The position numbers were made by a program, and so were the translations under genes. The notes under the pieces were generated by a model. The model did not search any database. It saw only the letters and a program-made list of their open reading frames with translations, and was not told where the DNA came from. DNA of 64,000 nucleotides from Pezicula radicicola (taxonomy: Eukaryota; Ascomycota; Leotiomycetes; Helotiales; Dermateaceae): NCBI GenBank assembly GCA_003008705.1, contig PDUO01000078.1:62001-126000 (forward strand), given 5' to 3'. Below, one piece after another: positions 11,930 to 23,196 of this stretch; position 1 is the first letter of the stretch; every line of letters begins with the position of its first letter.

Positions 11930-12185
11930 CTATGTCAACACAATCGCCCCTTTCCACACGCCATGATCCAAGATGCTATGCAGGACACTTTCCTTCGATA
12001 GGTCCGCACTGAAATCTACAGCAATCTCTCGTTTCCATTGGTCCTCTATTAGGTCCACAAGCTCGACCTTTCCAACGACATCATCAGGAGTCGAACGATC
12101 TAAATCCTATAGCTCCATAGAGAGTTGTTCATCGGCTTTGATGAGGTCAGGAGTAACGAGAAGAGCACAAGTCTCCTCGAATCTA
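11930..12185 (-). pseudogene. C2-domain fragment
   Basis: The minus strand encodes a C2-like strand order: a hydrophobic strand with LLVTPDL, an acidic stretch, then DLDRSTPDD and VGKVEL, matching the Asp-rich calcium-binding loop region and following strand of C2 domains. There is one in-frame TAG (12108-12110 region) just before DLDRS, and the frame ends at a TAG at 11930. No other parts of a C2 protein flank it. It is best read as a decayed fragment of a C2-containing membrane or lipid-binding protein. Confidence 0.5.
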
Positions 12186-12195
12186 CTTCCTCATC

Positions 12196-13133
12196 TAGTA
12201 CTGTAGCGACCCCAGCCCCAACTTTGACCGCCTCATTTATCAGTGCCACAGACGATGACGCTTGCAAATCTAATTAGATTTTGCTTTGCATTTATTTTAG
12301 ACTGTACTTTTGTTTGGCGACTGTGACAGTTGTCTTTACTACAGTTATAGTCTCTCTGGTGATTTCATGGTCAGGAGATGGTGAATGACGGCGTAATTGA
12401 TTCTGGTCAGCTGTATACTTGGTGTAATCAGCATTGATACGCTCTAAAGGTTTCAATTCTTTGTCCATGGACTTTCTTTCCTCTGAAAAAGAAGTGCAAT
12501 CTCGCTATCTCGCTCACCTCATCATCTTAGAAAACAAAAGATATTTTCTGGGCCGATTCTCGACTCCATCAAACAGGATCTGACTGAGGCAGAGCCTAAG
12601 GCATCCTCAACATCAGACGGAACTCCGGATGTGGTAGCGCAAGTTCCTCGTGCAACACCTGCGGTTGTATTGTCCTTAGTAAGTAGATAATCACTATCCA
12701 ACCATCAAATTTTCATAGATGCATATACGAAGTATAATAATAAATTTTTAATGAGATTATACTTGCATTTATTACGCCTTCCTATTCTTCCTCACTTAAC
12801 TTTACCGAGCTCCTGAGTAGGGATGTATATTAGTAAAAATATATATCGCTTCGATGACTTCAGTTGTTGTACAATAAACGTTAGGCAGACTTGTATTATT
12901 TTCATATATAGACAGGTAGGCTATGATTCAAATATTCAATTACTCACTCGCTCACTCATTCAAACAATAACCTCTGAGGAACCCACATCTCTCTTTTAGC
13001 TTCTGCCACGCAACACCGTCTGACCATCAGCTCCTTCCAAAGTAGATATTCCCTTTCAGGTCCGCCAGAGATATAGATGATAGTAAGCGCATTTGATTTC
13101 TGGAATCTTTGAGGGCTCCGAATTGACAGTGCA
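12196..13133. other. No supported gene
   Basis: AT-rich sequence. A short plus-strand frame at about 12541-12680 (Ser/Thr/Pro/Ala-rich and followed by a gt) could be an exon remnant but cannot be linked to anything. Confidence 0.4.
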
Positions 13134-13430
13134 ATGCTTGAGCAAAATCGAAATGACTTCATTCACTTGTACAACAAACACAAAAGCTTCGAGATTGTTA
13201 CCTTCAAAGAAGCATTCTGGATGAGAGGAATTGGAATTCGAGGACTGAACCAGCTATACTCACGGACACCAGAATTAAGAGTTACTCACAACCTTGCAGA
13301 AAGAAAAAGGTGCACGGAGATGAAGGAGCTCTTTGAAGGACTCGCTAATAACTTACCTAGCGGGATTGGCGTTGTTTATATTGCTGCTTTTCATAGAGCG
13401 GGTCCCCCAAAAAAGTTGATTAAACTTTGA
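13134..13430 (+). CDS. Hypothetical 98-residue frame, perhaps a relic of a fungal hydrolase/STAND-type protein
   Basis: The frame starts at ATG 13134. It has a helix with Asn-Asp-Phe-Ile-His-Leu followed by a strand Phe-Glu-Ile-Val-Thr-Phe. This order recalls the linker between the lipase-like domain and the NTPase in many fungal NACHT/NB-ARC proteins. The resemblance is weak and the partner domains are missing. It could equally be an unrelated small protein. Confidence 0.2.
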   Translation: MLEQNRNDFIHLYNKHKSFEIVTFKEAFWMRGIGIRGLNQLYSRTPELRVTHNLAERKRCTEMKELFEGLANNLPSGIGVVYIAAFHRAGPPKKLIKL

Positions 13431-15254
13431 AGTTCTCAGTCCTCAGCGCCAAGCACAGCTTTTGTTCCTATATCCTCTGCATCCCCAACAAGACCTACTA
13501 CAAAAAGCGAAGGCATAAAGTGGTCATTAGTAGCATGTGTGTCACGATAATTCAGCATTTTCATTTCTTCACCTTTACTAATCTTTATTAATAGTTTTAG
13601 TTTATATTAAAACTTATATTACTATTTAATAGGTATTTAAATTATATTAATTAATTTTACAGTAACATCAACAAAAAAATTTTAAGGCTGTTATAACCTC
13701 ACTCCATCTCTTTTACATAACTACTGGAACTGTGCGTGTAGTTGTACCTTCATCAATGCTTGAAACAGAACCAACTTCCAGACAGTAAACAACGATAGCA
13801 ATAGTTCCTTTAGTAGAGTTTCCTAACGAGGTTTATTCCCATCTTCTGGAATTATTGACATGATTGGCCCTCCAGGTGGTGTCTCACTCGCGCGGCTAGC
13901 CCCTGGTAACTTCTCTAAAGATATTATATAAGCGCTGACCCGAATTAATAGAAGTACACTTACCGTCGAAGATACAACTGTATATTTGATAATAATACTT
14001 TCTCCTGAAAGCTGAGAAAGAGTTGCTATAGAGAAAATATTCCTTGCATATTTCGTCTGCCATCTAGAACTCTTTACTACAGATTTGCTTGCGCATTTAC
14101 TCCAGCCTTGCACTAAGGTATCGAATCTCACGCAAATCGACCACTTGTTATTGCACCTTCTCACCAAAATGCTCAATTATCATGTTGTTCATTGCAATAT
14201 TCGCCATAGGAAAGGATATCAATCACTTATAGGAGTGGAAGTTTCTGTGCACCATTCGAAATGGAAATTACAAATTGGGAATACAAATTTGGGAATTATT
14301 GAAATTTTTGAACATAGAAGCTTTAGAGGATAATTAATAATTTAAAAAGTATCCTTTTTATTTAAATTAATAAAGTTCGAAACGACGCATTATATACGAG
14401 ACAGCGCCATCTCTTAATGCTGAGGTGTGTACCTACGCTATGTTAGATTTTACTTTTACTTAAAAAGATAAATACTTACAATTGGAAGGTCGTATGGTGA
14501 GAGTATAAAAGAAACAAGCGAACCAGCTCCTTGATAACCAGAAGCTTCCTCGTCGAGTCTAAGAGATATAGGTACAGTTCTCTCTGGTTTAAAGCCAGAC
14601 TTAATAAGAATATCAATCGCTTCGAAGATGGCGATGATTTGATTCTCTGGCTTGTTCTTCGAAACTTTGAACAGTCTTGGATTTCTTGAGCTTCTTTTTT
14701 GTTTCTAGTGCCGGTACAGCCAAATTTCGGAAAGGATCTTTGTAATTGTAATTATCAGCATCTTCAGCCGCACGGCTGGAGGAAGAAACGAGGCAGTGTA
14801 TACATTTCCGCCGGAAGCTTCTACCTATGCACGGCCTCTCATTTATCCGCGCACAGAGACCCTCCTCCATATGAATGCGTCCCGTCAATCAGTGGATTAA
14901 GGTAGGAAGGGGCGGTCTGAGAGCAAGCGCGGAAGTGTGGCTCGCAGCTGCAACAGCATAGCGCAAGGAATTCAATTTCAATGGATTTGGAGGGCACGCC
15001 AGTCTTTCAACCTCACTATTGCTGTGCTCCTTGCCTGAAGAACCGTACCCTGACCTAGCAGGGCTGATGGGAGTCGGTGCAGCAATCTTGGTCTCAGAGT
15101 TTTTCCACATGGGAGGCCAAGGAGTAGAAGAACAAGTTGAATCAGAAATTCCGGTTGATAAGATGAAGCGTTATATCATCTACTACAAATCGTAAGACAC
15201 TGGAGATCACAATCCCGCAAATGGCGAATCAAGCGCTTCCAAATCCCATAAGAG
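13431..15254. other. AT-rich decayed DNA, no supported gene
   Basis: The stretches 13550-13690 and 14330-14400 are nearly pure A/T with TTAATTAA-like words. Overlapping short frames occur on both strands at 13823-14333 and 14613-15110, but none has a start, introns or motifs that would decide between them. Confidence 0.4.
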
Positions 15255-15557
15255 ACGCTGAAGGCGAATAAGAGGGTTAATGATCTTGCTGATGATCTTG
15301 ACACCGGGGGACTCCGAGAGCTCATAGAGCGTGATGAGCGGAGAAGAGAGAAGAAGAAAGCCCTTTTACAAGAGCTTTCAATGCAAATGCTTTTTGCAAG
15401 GCTTCTAGAATCAACTTCAGAATTAACTAGAGGATCAACAGCCTCGGGTATCATTCTGTTTTGCAACAGTCTGGGCCTCTGTAAGAGAAGTCGTAAGCGT
15501 CCCATCTACACTGTGATATACGCTCGTACTTCGTTGTCCATTGTATTAACCAGGTGA
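15255..15557 (+). pseudogene. Fragment of a charged helical protein
   Basis: An open stretch of 100 codons without an ATG at its start; a TAA lies just upstream. It contains an acidic loop (Asp-Asp-Leu-Asp-Thr-Gly-Gly) followed by a strongly charged helix with repeated Glu-Arg, Arg-Arg and Lys-Lys pairs, then a Leu/Ser-rich end. This arrangement occurs in several uncharacterised fungal proteins. The frame is open at the 5' side only because of decay, so it is a fragment. Confidence 0.3.
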
Positions 15558-15890
15558 CCCTGGTGATTCGAGCTTAAAGATCACCCTCTCGCTTAATTAA
15601 GGGGGTGCGGTGCTAAGTCCTTGAACAAAGTGGCATCAGATAGATAAGGGGGGCTCAATTGGACTTCTGGGCATATATGAGCATGCCTAATTTACAAATT
15701 CGGTTATGACACTCTAGTGGTGTGGTGACAATTCAAATATATATTTAATATCTGGGGACAGAGTCAGTCAAACTGACGAGAGCAGAAGAGAGAAGATCGG
15801 AACTAGCAATCGAGCTCCCTGCAGCAGAGGAAGACAAAGTTGCAATGTCCGGATGAACAGGTGCCAGATCGAAAGATATAATTGATTTAA

Positions 15891-16331
15891 CGGCAATTGA
15901 CTGAAATGCCCCCTATAAGAGTTTTTATTATTGCGCTACCCCCCTCCCCCCCCCCCCCCCCCCTCTAGGGTGTATACTTTACGCGACATCAAGCCTTTTG
16001 CTATTTAGGTATCTCGCTTATCAGTGCTCCATAGAAATTTGTAAGGGACGGAGATAGTCTAAGAATAGGCATCTTAGCGGGAATATATGTAGTATATCTT
16101 CACTTACCTTGTGCTGTCGCAATTCACTTGCATTAGGCTGTTGTAATTTACTTACTAGGATACTTTTACAAGAGAGGTCCCTGGCGTTCCACTTTATATG
16201 GGGATTTGTACGGGACGAGGAACGGAATCTACTTGAATAGGTAAAGCTTGAGGTCGCTTAAAGTATACACCCTAGAAGGGGGGTAGTACAATAATAAAAA
16301 CTCTTAGGGAGGGTATTTCAGTCAATTGTCG
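15891..16331. mobile_element. MITE-like element, possibly Mutator (MULE)-type
   Basis: The ends are inverted repeats of about 85-95 bp. Left begins CGGCAATTGACTGAAAT and right, read on the other strand, begins CGACAATTGACTGAAAT. Both then share the stretch around AAGAGTTTTTATTATTG, a poly-C/CCCC tract and CTAGGGTGTATACTTTA. The element is flanked by a perfect 9-bp direct repeat TTGATTTAA (15882-15890 and 16332-16340), the expected target-site duplication. The 441-bp core has no open reading frame of note, so it would depend on a transposase elsewhere. Nine-base duplications and long inverted repeats are typical of MULE elements; other superfamilies are not excluded. Confidence 0.75.
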
Positions 16332-16540
16332 TTGATTTAAGGTCCTCTAGAACACGGGGGTTTATCTGTTCTGGGAAAAGGAAGGTCTACGTTTGATCCC
16401 ATGTTTTGCAACCTCTTTACGCCCGTGGGACAATAGTTACTCTGATTGTCTCTAAACCTCCTATTTTCAATTTTACTCCCATAATTCCAAGGTAACATTT
16501 CAATTCTATGCTGCGGCACCGCCATCATCCTTCTGATTCT

Positions 16541-16846
16541 CTACGTTATGTACCTGTTATTACAACTACATACCCACGCAAATCTCTTTAATGCCGAGAA
16601 CCAATCAGCAGGTGAAGAATAATCAACGCCTGCAGAGATCGCTCGGTCCTTGTTATTGTAATCGATATACTGTTTCCAGTTTGCAGATGACCAAGTGCGA
16701 TTGCCAGAGAGTGCTCGATGGTTGCTCAAGTCACACTCAGGGCCAAAATGGCCACTACCACCACAATAATAGCAGTGAGGACTGTTACTTGGTGTTATTC
16801 TTGATTTGCCTTTTCTGAAGGAAAAGGAGGGCGAGGGTTGGATGGA
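16541..16846 (-). pseudogene. CCHC zinc-knuckle protein, C-terminal part
   Basis: An open minus-strand frame of about 100 codons carries one CCHC zinc knuckle (C-x2-C-x4-H-x4-C) encoded at 16733-16774, with aromatic Tyr-Tyr in the first turn. It is followed by a Thr-Trp-Ser-x-Ala-Asn-Trp motif and an Asp/Tyr-rich tail. The knuckle plus the Trp-Ser motif recalls fungal Air1/2-like RNA-surveillance proteins, though other zinc-knuckle families are possible. The frame begins after a TAA and has no ATG. More tail sequence may continue at 16337-16528 in another frame. That frame ends with a TAA inside the duplicated 9-bp target of the adjacent MITE. Confidence 0.45.
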
Positions 16847-17205
16847 TTATTTTACTGAGTACGGGTATGGCGATCTGAGGTGGAGGATTTGCGTTTCGGA
16901 AATGGCAAGAATGACACCAAGAAATGCAAAAGACAAAAAGAAAGATGACGCCCGGAAAGTCAAGCATTGCAGATTGCGAACTAAGGATGCTGGGCCATAC
17001 AATGGTAGTGGTGGAAGTAGAGGATTCGTTCGAGAGGGAGGGAGTCGAATCCGGTGAAGGCTGTTTTCCGACCTTAATTTGTTGATTTTGAAGACATCGC
17101 CACTTTCCCGATATTAACCTCAAGTCCCTCGGCGTCTTTCCATCAGCCCTTGATCCAACTCACGAACATCTTCGCCCAAGCCCCCTCTTTCTGCTGGTCT
17201 GCCGG
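16847..17205. other. Ambiguous frames upstream of the zinc-knuckle relic
   Basis: The minus strand has a Ser/Thr-rich then hydrophobic frame (16785-17123) and the plus strand a basic frame (16806-17057). Either could be an N-terminal part of the zinc-knuckle relic or chance. No decision is possible from the sequence. Confidence 0.25.
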
Positions 17206-18176
17206 GTGAGGGGGTCAGGCTTGAAGAACCAGCCGAAAATCAAGAAATCCATACGCGCCGCCCCTTTCAACTTTCGACTTTGCGACACCAGCCCCACGAT
17301 TCTACACCAACATCGCAAACACAACCACCTAATAGACGAATCGTTTGATCGTCTTCAAGCTGAAATGATTGCTGATATTGACTCGGACGAGTTCAGCGAC
17401 CCTGAAGACGAAGAATTCATGGCTCAGCTAGCCACAGAGGGCAACAAAAACGCATGACAGCGCACATACTCGGTAGAAACAACCGAGACTCTACCTACTC
17501 TACGAAGTACCTGTCGACGAGAGCTCGTTTGCGATGTGCAAGGGAGGTGTACAGATCTTCATCGGCGGAGGTAGAGATGCGATCAAGAATGCGGGCATCG
17601 CACAGTTGCGGATGTTGTCGAGCCCAGGTTTATCTCTTGCGATTGCAAGATCAATAGCCTCAAACTCCTATTCTCGGATGGTTGCTATGACCGTGGGTCT
17701 ATTACAGTCCCGAACTTCCCCTAGACGTAAAGACCCAGGCCTGTTTTTACAGCTACGACAGAAAGAGATATTGTCATTGCAGGATGCTATCGAGAAGGTA
17801 AAAGCAAATCACGCTCAAAAGCAGAAGGCCCTCAAACGTAACAGACAAGTGACGGAACGGCGCAGAAGACGGAGACGAGCAGCAATAACAGTAGTAGTGG
17901 CAGCAGTATTCCGAATTCCTTGACGCTGCATCTTCAGCTGTTACGCCAACGCAAACCCCCTTCCACCAAAGTGTTCTCACCAGAGCCATCGCAATTGGAA
18001 TTTATACCGGAACTCACCAGCCAAGAAATGAACGAGTTCGTCGTTTATCAAGTGACTATACATTCGTCCTTCTCATCGACGCCTCAAAAGATTCGCCCGA
18101 GTTCATCCCTATGACACCCGAGGATGACGATTATGATAAGAAGAAAAAGGGTACGGATAAGAGGGTTGCGAATTGA
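17206..18176 (+). pseudogene. Gene with stop codons in a glutamine run
   Basis: Frames at 17206-17457 (ending in an acidic Asp/Glu stretch) and 17534-17923 (Gly-rich then Arg-rich) are followed by a clean final frame, 17901-18176. That frame encodes a Thr/Pro-rich segment, RNERVRRLSS and a Lys/Asp-rich tail ending in TGA. Directly upstream of the last segment, in the same frame, the DNA reads CAG CAA TAA CAG TAG TAG TGG CAG CAG at about 17880-17906. The three stops (17886-17897) are exactly what C-to-T changes would make of CAA and CAG in a polyglutamine run. Function unknown. The pattern argues for a once functional gene damaged by RIP-like mutation. Confidence 0.45.
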
Positions 18177-21100
18177 GTTTTTGGAGGTGTTATTGAGGTT
18201 CTTGTAGTATTTTCAACATTGAGCTGGAGCACGACGGCGGTCTTTATGCAATTTGTCCGTCTGAGGTTTGTAATTCTTAAATTTTAAGTAATTTAAATAA
18301 CTATAAGGTAGTGTTTTTAAGTAATTTATAACTACAAAAAGGTGGGGCAGCCGAAAAATCGACGAAATTACGCTGATATTGCAAAGCACTTTAACAACAC
18401 GTGTATATAACCTATCCTCAACCTGTTTTTTTTTTTTTTTTTACAAAGATAAATTAATTAATTATATAGGGATAGATAGATAGCAGTGACGATAATTACA
18501 GTAATTAAATTACCCTTACTTAGGTGTCGTAATTAATTCGGTAAAGACAAGGCAAGGTAAGGCAAAGGACTCGACTAAAGAAAGCCTTGGACTTGGACTC
18601 GGACTCGAGACTCGAGACTCGAGACTCGATCCAAGCCTCAATTAAATAAATGTGACAAACCAAAGTCTCCGAGAGAAGAGACTTACAAGAAAGAAAGAGT
18701 TCCGGATAATTTTTTTAATTTTTTTTTAAATTCCTTCCTCTCTTTTCAAGGGGATATTCCAACCTTTCTCCACCCTCCGCCCCCCTTTCCCCCCGCCTCC
18801 TTTCCGGAGAAAAGAAACTTGAAACTAAGCGTTTAGAAAAGGGAAAGGAGTTGCCTGCCTACCTACTCGCCTGCCTTCCCTCCCCCTGCCCCAATTGAGT
18901 TCACTTATTTTTTTTTGTCCCCCCCCCCCACCTTCTTTCCATTCTCTGGAAGGAGAAGGAGGAGGATGAGAGTTTTTCCTTTTTTTTGTCCCTCTTTTGT
19001 TGTTTTAGTAGAGAGAGGGTAAATAAAGAAAGAAAGGAAGGCAGGGTGGTGGTGGTGTAGGTTTTGTGTGTTTTTTGCTTGGTAAGCTTAGGGTGGATGG
19101 ATAGATGGTTTTTATAAGTGATACAGATAGTGTGGTGCAAAAATTTAGGTAGTGTCTGTCTTTATATCTTGTTTCCCTCTAATTTTTTTTCCGTCTCTTG
19201 TTCAATTCGCCGCCTCCTCCTTACCCGCCGCCTGCGCTTTTAGAAGTTTTGGGGTTTGGTGGGGGGTTTTTTTTTTGTTTGTTTCCTCTTCTGAAAATTC
19301 TTGCTCCTTTGATAAGATAAGTCTTCGTTCGATTGGTAGAAGCGAGAAACATTTCTCGCTCAGGTGTATATAATGCAACTTAGTAGCACCTTGTTGCTTG
19401 GTTTTAATGCTATAAGAACTGTTCGTTGCTTGGCTAGTTGGTTGGTGGGTGTTTGTTTAGCGTAGGGGGGGTTGTCTGTTGGTATGGTATGGTATTGTAG
19501 ATTGTAGAAGGGCAAAGGTGGTAGACATTAACGTAGGTAGATTCTAGCAGGAAAAGGACTGGATGCGAGTTGAGGCGGTTTGTGTGTGATAAAGGAGTTG
19601 GATTATGGAATGTAGAAAGGTTTGGCTAAGTTGAGTTGAAAGTTGCTGAATAGATTGTTTGTTTTCTATAGTACTGTGCTGTGCTGCTAGATTTCTAGGG
19701 CGAGATGAGAGAGATGGGTTTGATTAGAGCCTGTGGATAGGCGGACGGTTGGTCGGTAGATAGATGGTAGATGAATAAAAGGGTGGCGACTTGTATGAGA
19801 CAAGAAGGTGGAGATTTCACTGATGGATAAGAAAAAAAATCACCAAAAAGGTGCTTCTGTAATAAGCCAAAGGAAGTATGCCGACTTAGATCGATTTGAG
19901 TTGGTCGAGTTCTGTTGAGTTTTGTGATATGATATGTTGTTAAACAAAACATTTGTTAATCCTGTACTGTGTATAGTACATAGCGCTCTGCTCAATTTTA
20001 AGACTTGGTTAATAGATGTAATTGAAATTAATTCAATTTGATCTAAACGGAGCCCATTATCTGTACTCTGTCGTTCGTAAATGGCCGTTAAGCCATAGAG
20101 AGTATAGAGGGAGCGGTATATGTATGTAATAAATAAATAAATTATCCAGAGATGGATGAGAAGGCGAAGGCGAAAGCGGAGGCGGAGGCGGAGGCGGAGC
20201 TCTACTTAATAAGAGTGTAGAGTGTAGAGTGTATGAGTGTAGAGTGTAGAGATTGCTGATGGGATTGGATTCATGTCAAGTTGTTGCTAAACTTGTAGCT
20301 AGAAAGTAGTATTATGATGGACCAGGGCGTAGAAAATCCTTATTTCGATATTATACCGATAAAAGATATAGGTGATGGAGTACACAAGATAGATTGTGCG
20401 CATACGCGAGAGAGAGAGAGAGAGAGAATGGGAGAGGTGAGCTGAGGCGGCTTGGGCTTTTCTTTGCTATTGTTTGGTTGGGATTCGAGTCGGTAATGAT
20501 AGGGTGATTGAAGTGAATAAATAGAGTGAATAGTTTGTTGATAAGGAATGGACTATACTCCATTCTGTTTCATAGCACCTCCCTAGTCGGCTACTACAAA
20601 GCAAATCTGCTCCTGTCCTTTTGTAGAAATAATCAGGATTTTTAGTGTAGTAGTTTTGTAGAAAGCTTGGTTATAGTTGCGTTGAGTAGTGTTGATGGCG
20701 ACGCAAATTAAGTTGCTATACCTCGACAAGTTGATTGTCTAGGTAAGCGGGAATATAATAGTTTCGACAAGTACTTGATGTGGATAGAAAGGGACATGAT
20801 ATATATGTTAAACCGCTTTGTCGAAAAATCTCAAGAGTGGGCGAGTTTAGCTTTGCAGCCTTAAGGAAGTAAATATATTAGCTAAGGGACCCCCAAAGAC
20901 AAAATAAGTTTAGAATTATCTTAGCTATTATAACTTACAAGAGAAGTAGGTTGGTTGCCAAATAATATCTTCAAAAAGTTTAGGCAGTAAGAGAGAAGAT
21001 ACTCCTAGATAACAGATAGGAAGAGTCTTAAAGGTACATGGATCTATCCTAATTTGCTTCTGAAGTCAATAATAATTTTGCAAAGAAACGAAAGACATTA

Positions 21101-22644
21101 TTACAAAGTTGAGATCATCTATCTGCCAACACTTACCTAAAAGAAATCCGGAGGGTTGTTTTGTTTTATCTCTCGAGTAGAAAAGTAATGTATGAATGTA
21201 GAATTGAATTGAGTTGACTTGAGGAGAGTTGAGAGATGTGACATCACAGATATATGAAGCAGGGACTCTTCGACGACAAGGACTGGACGTCACAGCCAGT
21301 GTCTAAAGGAGAGTATGCAGAACAACAGATCCATGTACTTTTTTCTGCCACACATACACACACCCTCTTGCTTATCGATATGAAGGTTAAACATGAGAGA
21401 ACGTGTGTAGGTCCAAGAGGGAGACCCGCTTAGGAGACCAGAGGTCAGAGCTAGTAGTGAGGTCGTGACAGAAAGGATGAAAAATAAGAACAGAGAAAAG
21501 AGAGAAGTATATGGAGGAGCGAGTCACTCGTCTAGAGGGAGCATTGGGGGAATAATAAGATGAAGGACGGTTTGAGAGGGAAAATAAATTCGAATCAAAG
21601 GTCGGACAGAGATTTCTGGAGAGAGGTAACAGGAGAGAGGTAGGGAAGCAGGTGCTGTGTTTCGCAAAGGAGATCCACTGCAGGAGTAGAGTGGATCACT
21701 TAATTCGTGAGGCATTAAACTGCTAAGAGAACTAGCTACTGCGTGACTTTCGAACCTGGTAGGAGTATACACGGTAACGAATAAATTGTCAGACTCGTAC
21801 ATACTTCTAAACAGCTGTAAAGAGAAACTCAGATAGAGTTGAGGGAAGCCTTTAGTCACTATACAGATTTTCAGGAGCGCCGCATGTCTACAAGTCATGA
21901 GATGAGTCTTGCCAATCTCACCGTCTTAGCCCTTGGTGATTTCCTGCAGGAGTGTGGTCGGCGATCGATGAACACCAGCCAAGTCCACGCATATTCAGCA
22001 TTCCTCATCTTTCCAGCTTTGGACGAGAGTGGGAAGGAGATCATTTCGAACCCGGAGAGGTTGACGCAGGGATTGGTCTGTATGCCGGAGATCTTTCCAG
22101 CGAGGTAGAAAAGTTGGTAGAGAATGATTTCTGAGATGCAAGGAAGTCTGGACTGTTTGTTGAAATCTTCTAAACTAGCTACCGCAGAACTTTTAAACTT
22201 GGCGTGGCAGTAACAGAATGTACGGTCACAAACGAAGTACTAGAATCGTAGAGCATAGGGCAGAAGACTTACTTGATCTTGCAGTTCCAGCCCTTGGATA
22301 GCTGCGGCAGAAGTAGTCAACTCAGTTGACTAAAGTTTTGAAAACGCCGGGGAAGTTGCTTCTGCACCACTTTTAAACTCGGTATTGGTAGAAGCACGAA
22401 TGGAGGAGTGAGAAATCGTAGTGGAGCAAAGGAAGGGCCCGAAGGGGGCTACTTACTCTCGCTGCCCTGTACCTTGAAACGTATGGTACCTTGGTAAAGT
22501 AACCAGGGGAACCGCGATGTCTACATAGAAGTATCTTTGGAATGTTTTCTTTTCCATTTCACCAACCAACTGATTATCGTTCGCCAGGTTGAGAATAATT
22601 TAGGTGTGTGGGCTAATGCAACCACTCGACCATCACTTGACTGA
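18177..22644. other. Long non-coding region with microsatellites
   Basis: No coding gene is supported. Simple repeats include a T run near 18427-18443, GACTCGA repeats near 18595-18627, GGAGGC repeats near 20173-20200, a TAGAGTG repeat near 20215-20250 and a (GA)n run at 20408-20427. Pyrimidine-rich stretches at 18720-18790 and 19150-19220 look like fungal promoter or UTR sequence. A plus-strand frame near 21884-22108 has some protein-like composition, but I found no splice partner. Confidence 0.5.
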
Positions 22645-22648
22645 ACGA

Positions 22649-22746
22649 AACGAACATGTTCGCAGATCCTGCGCTGCATGTGTCCAGAAATGCGGATATA
22701 AACACGAACATGTGTGGGCTGTAGGAATGCGGCGAACATGTTCGTT
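22649..22746. repeat. Element bounded by 15-bp inverted repeats containing a palindrome
   Basis: AACGAACATGTTCGC at 22649-22663 is repeated in inverted orientation at 22732-22746. Each arm contains the 12-bp palindrome CGAACATGTTCG, and a third, imperfect copy (ACGAACATGTGT) lies in the middle at 22703-22714. The block is 98 bp. It could be a tiny foldback element or a cluster of binding sites for a dimeric transcription factor about 450 bp upstream of the gene at 23197. Confidence 0.6.
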
Positions 22747-23110
22747 ACTAAAATCTCGTTGCGATTGATGCCGACGGGCTGATGAATCTCCTATAATAAC
22801 AACAACCATAAAGAAAACAAAACCATCAAATACTAGCATCACATATCACCATCTAATATTAGCATAGCATTAAATACTACTACCAATCGCCATCGCCATC
22901 GCCAGCATGTTGTCGGCAACCTCCCGTTTTGTACATATGCAGGACGGGAATCTGGAACGATGCTTGATGCCGACGTCGCTAATACTGCGAGAGATAACGA
23001 TGACTTCATTCACCTTCTTTTTCAAACCCCTCTCCTTCGCCTATTTCCTACTTTATTTAATCTCTTCCTCCCTCCATCATCCTGTGCAATTCAACTGCTA
23101 CATCACAATC

Positions 23111-23155
23111 CACTCATCCACTCATCCACTCATCCACTCATCCACCCATCCACTC
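23111..23155. repeat. CTCATCCA minisatellite
   Basis: An 8-bp unit repeats about five to six times with one variant unit. It lies 40 bp before the start codon of the gene at 23197, probably in its 5' untranslated region. Confidence 0.85.
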
Positions 23156-23196
23156 AGTAATCCTGTTTCTACCGTCCTCCCAATCAACTATCAATC

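Noticed and set aside
15943..15962. Poly-C run inside the left MITE arm
   Set aside because: It could be an expanded slippage tract or a sequencing/assembly artefact. It is treated as part of the arm, not as a separate feature.
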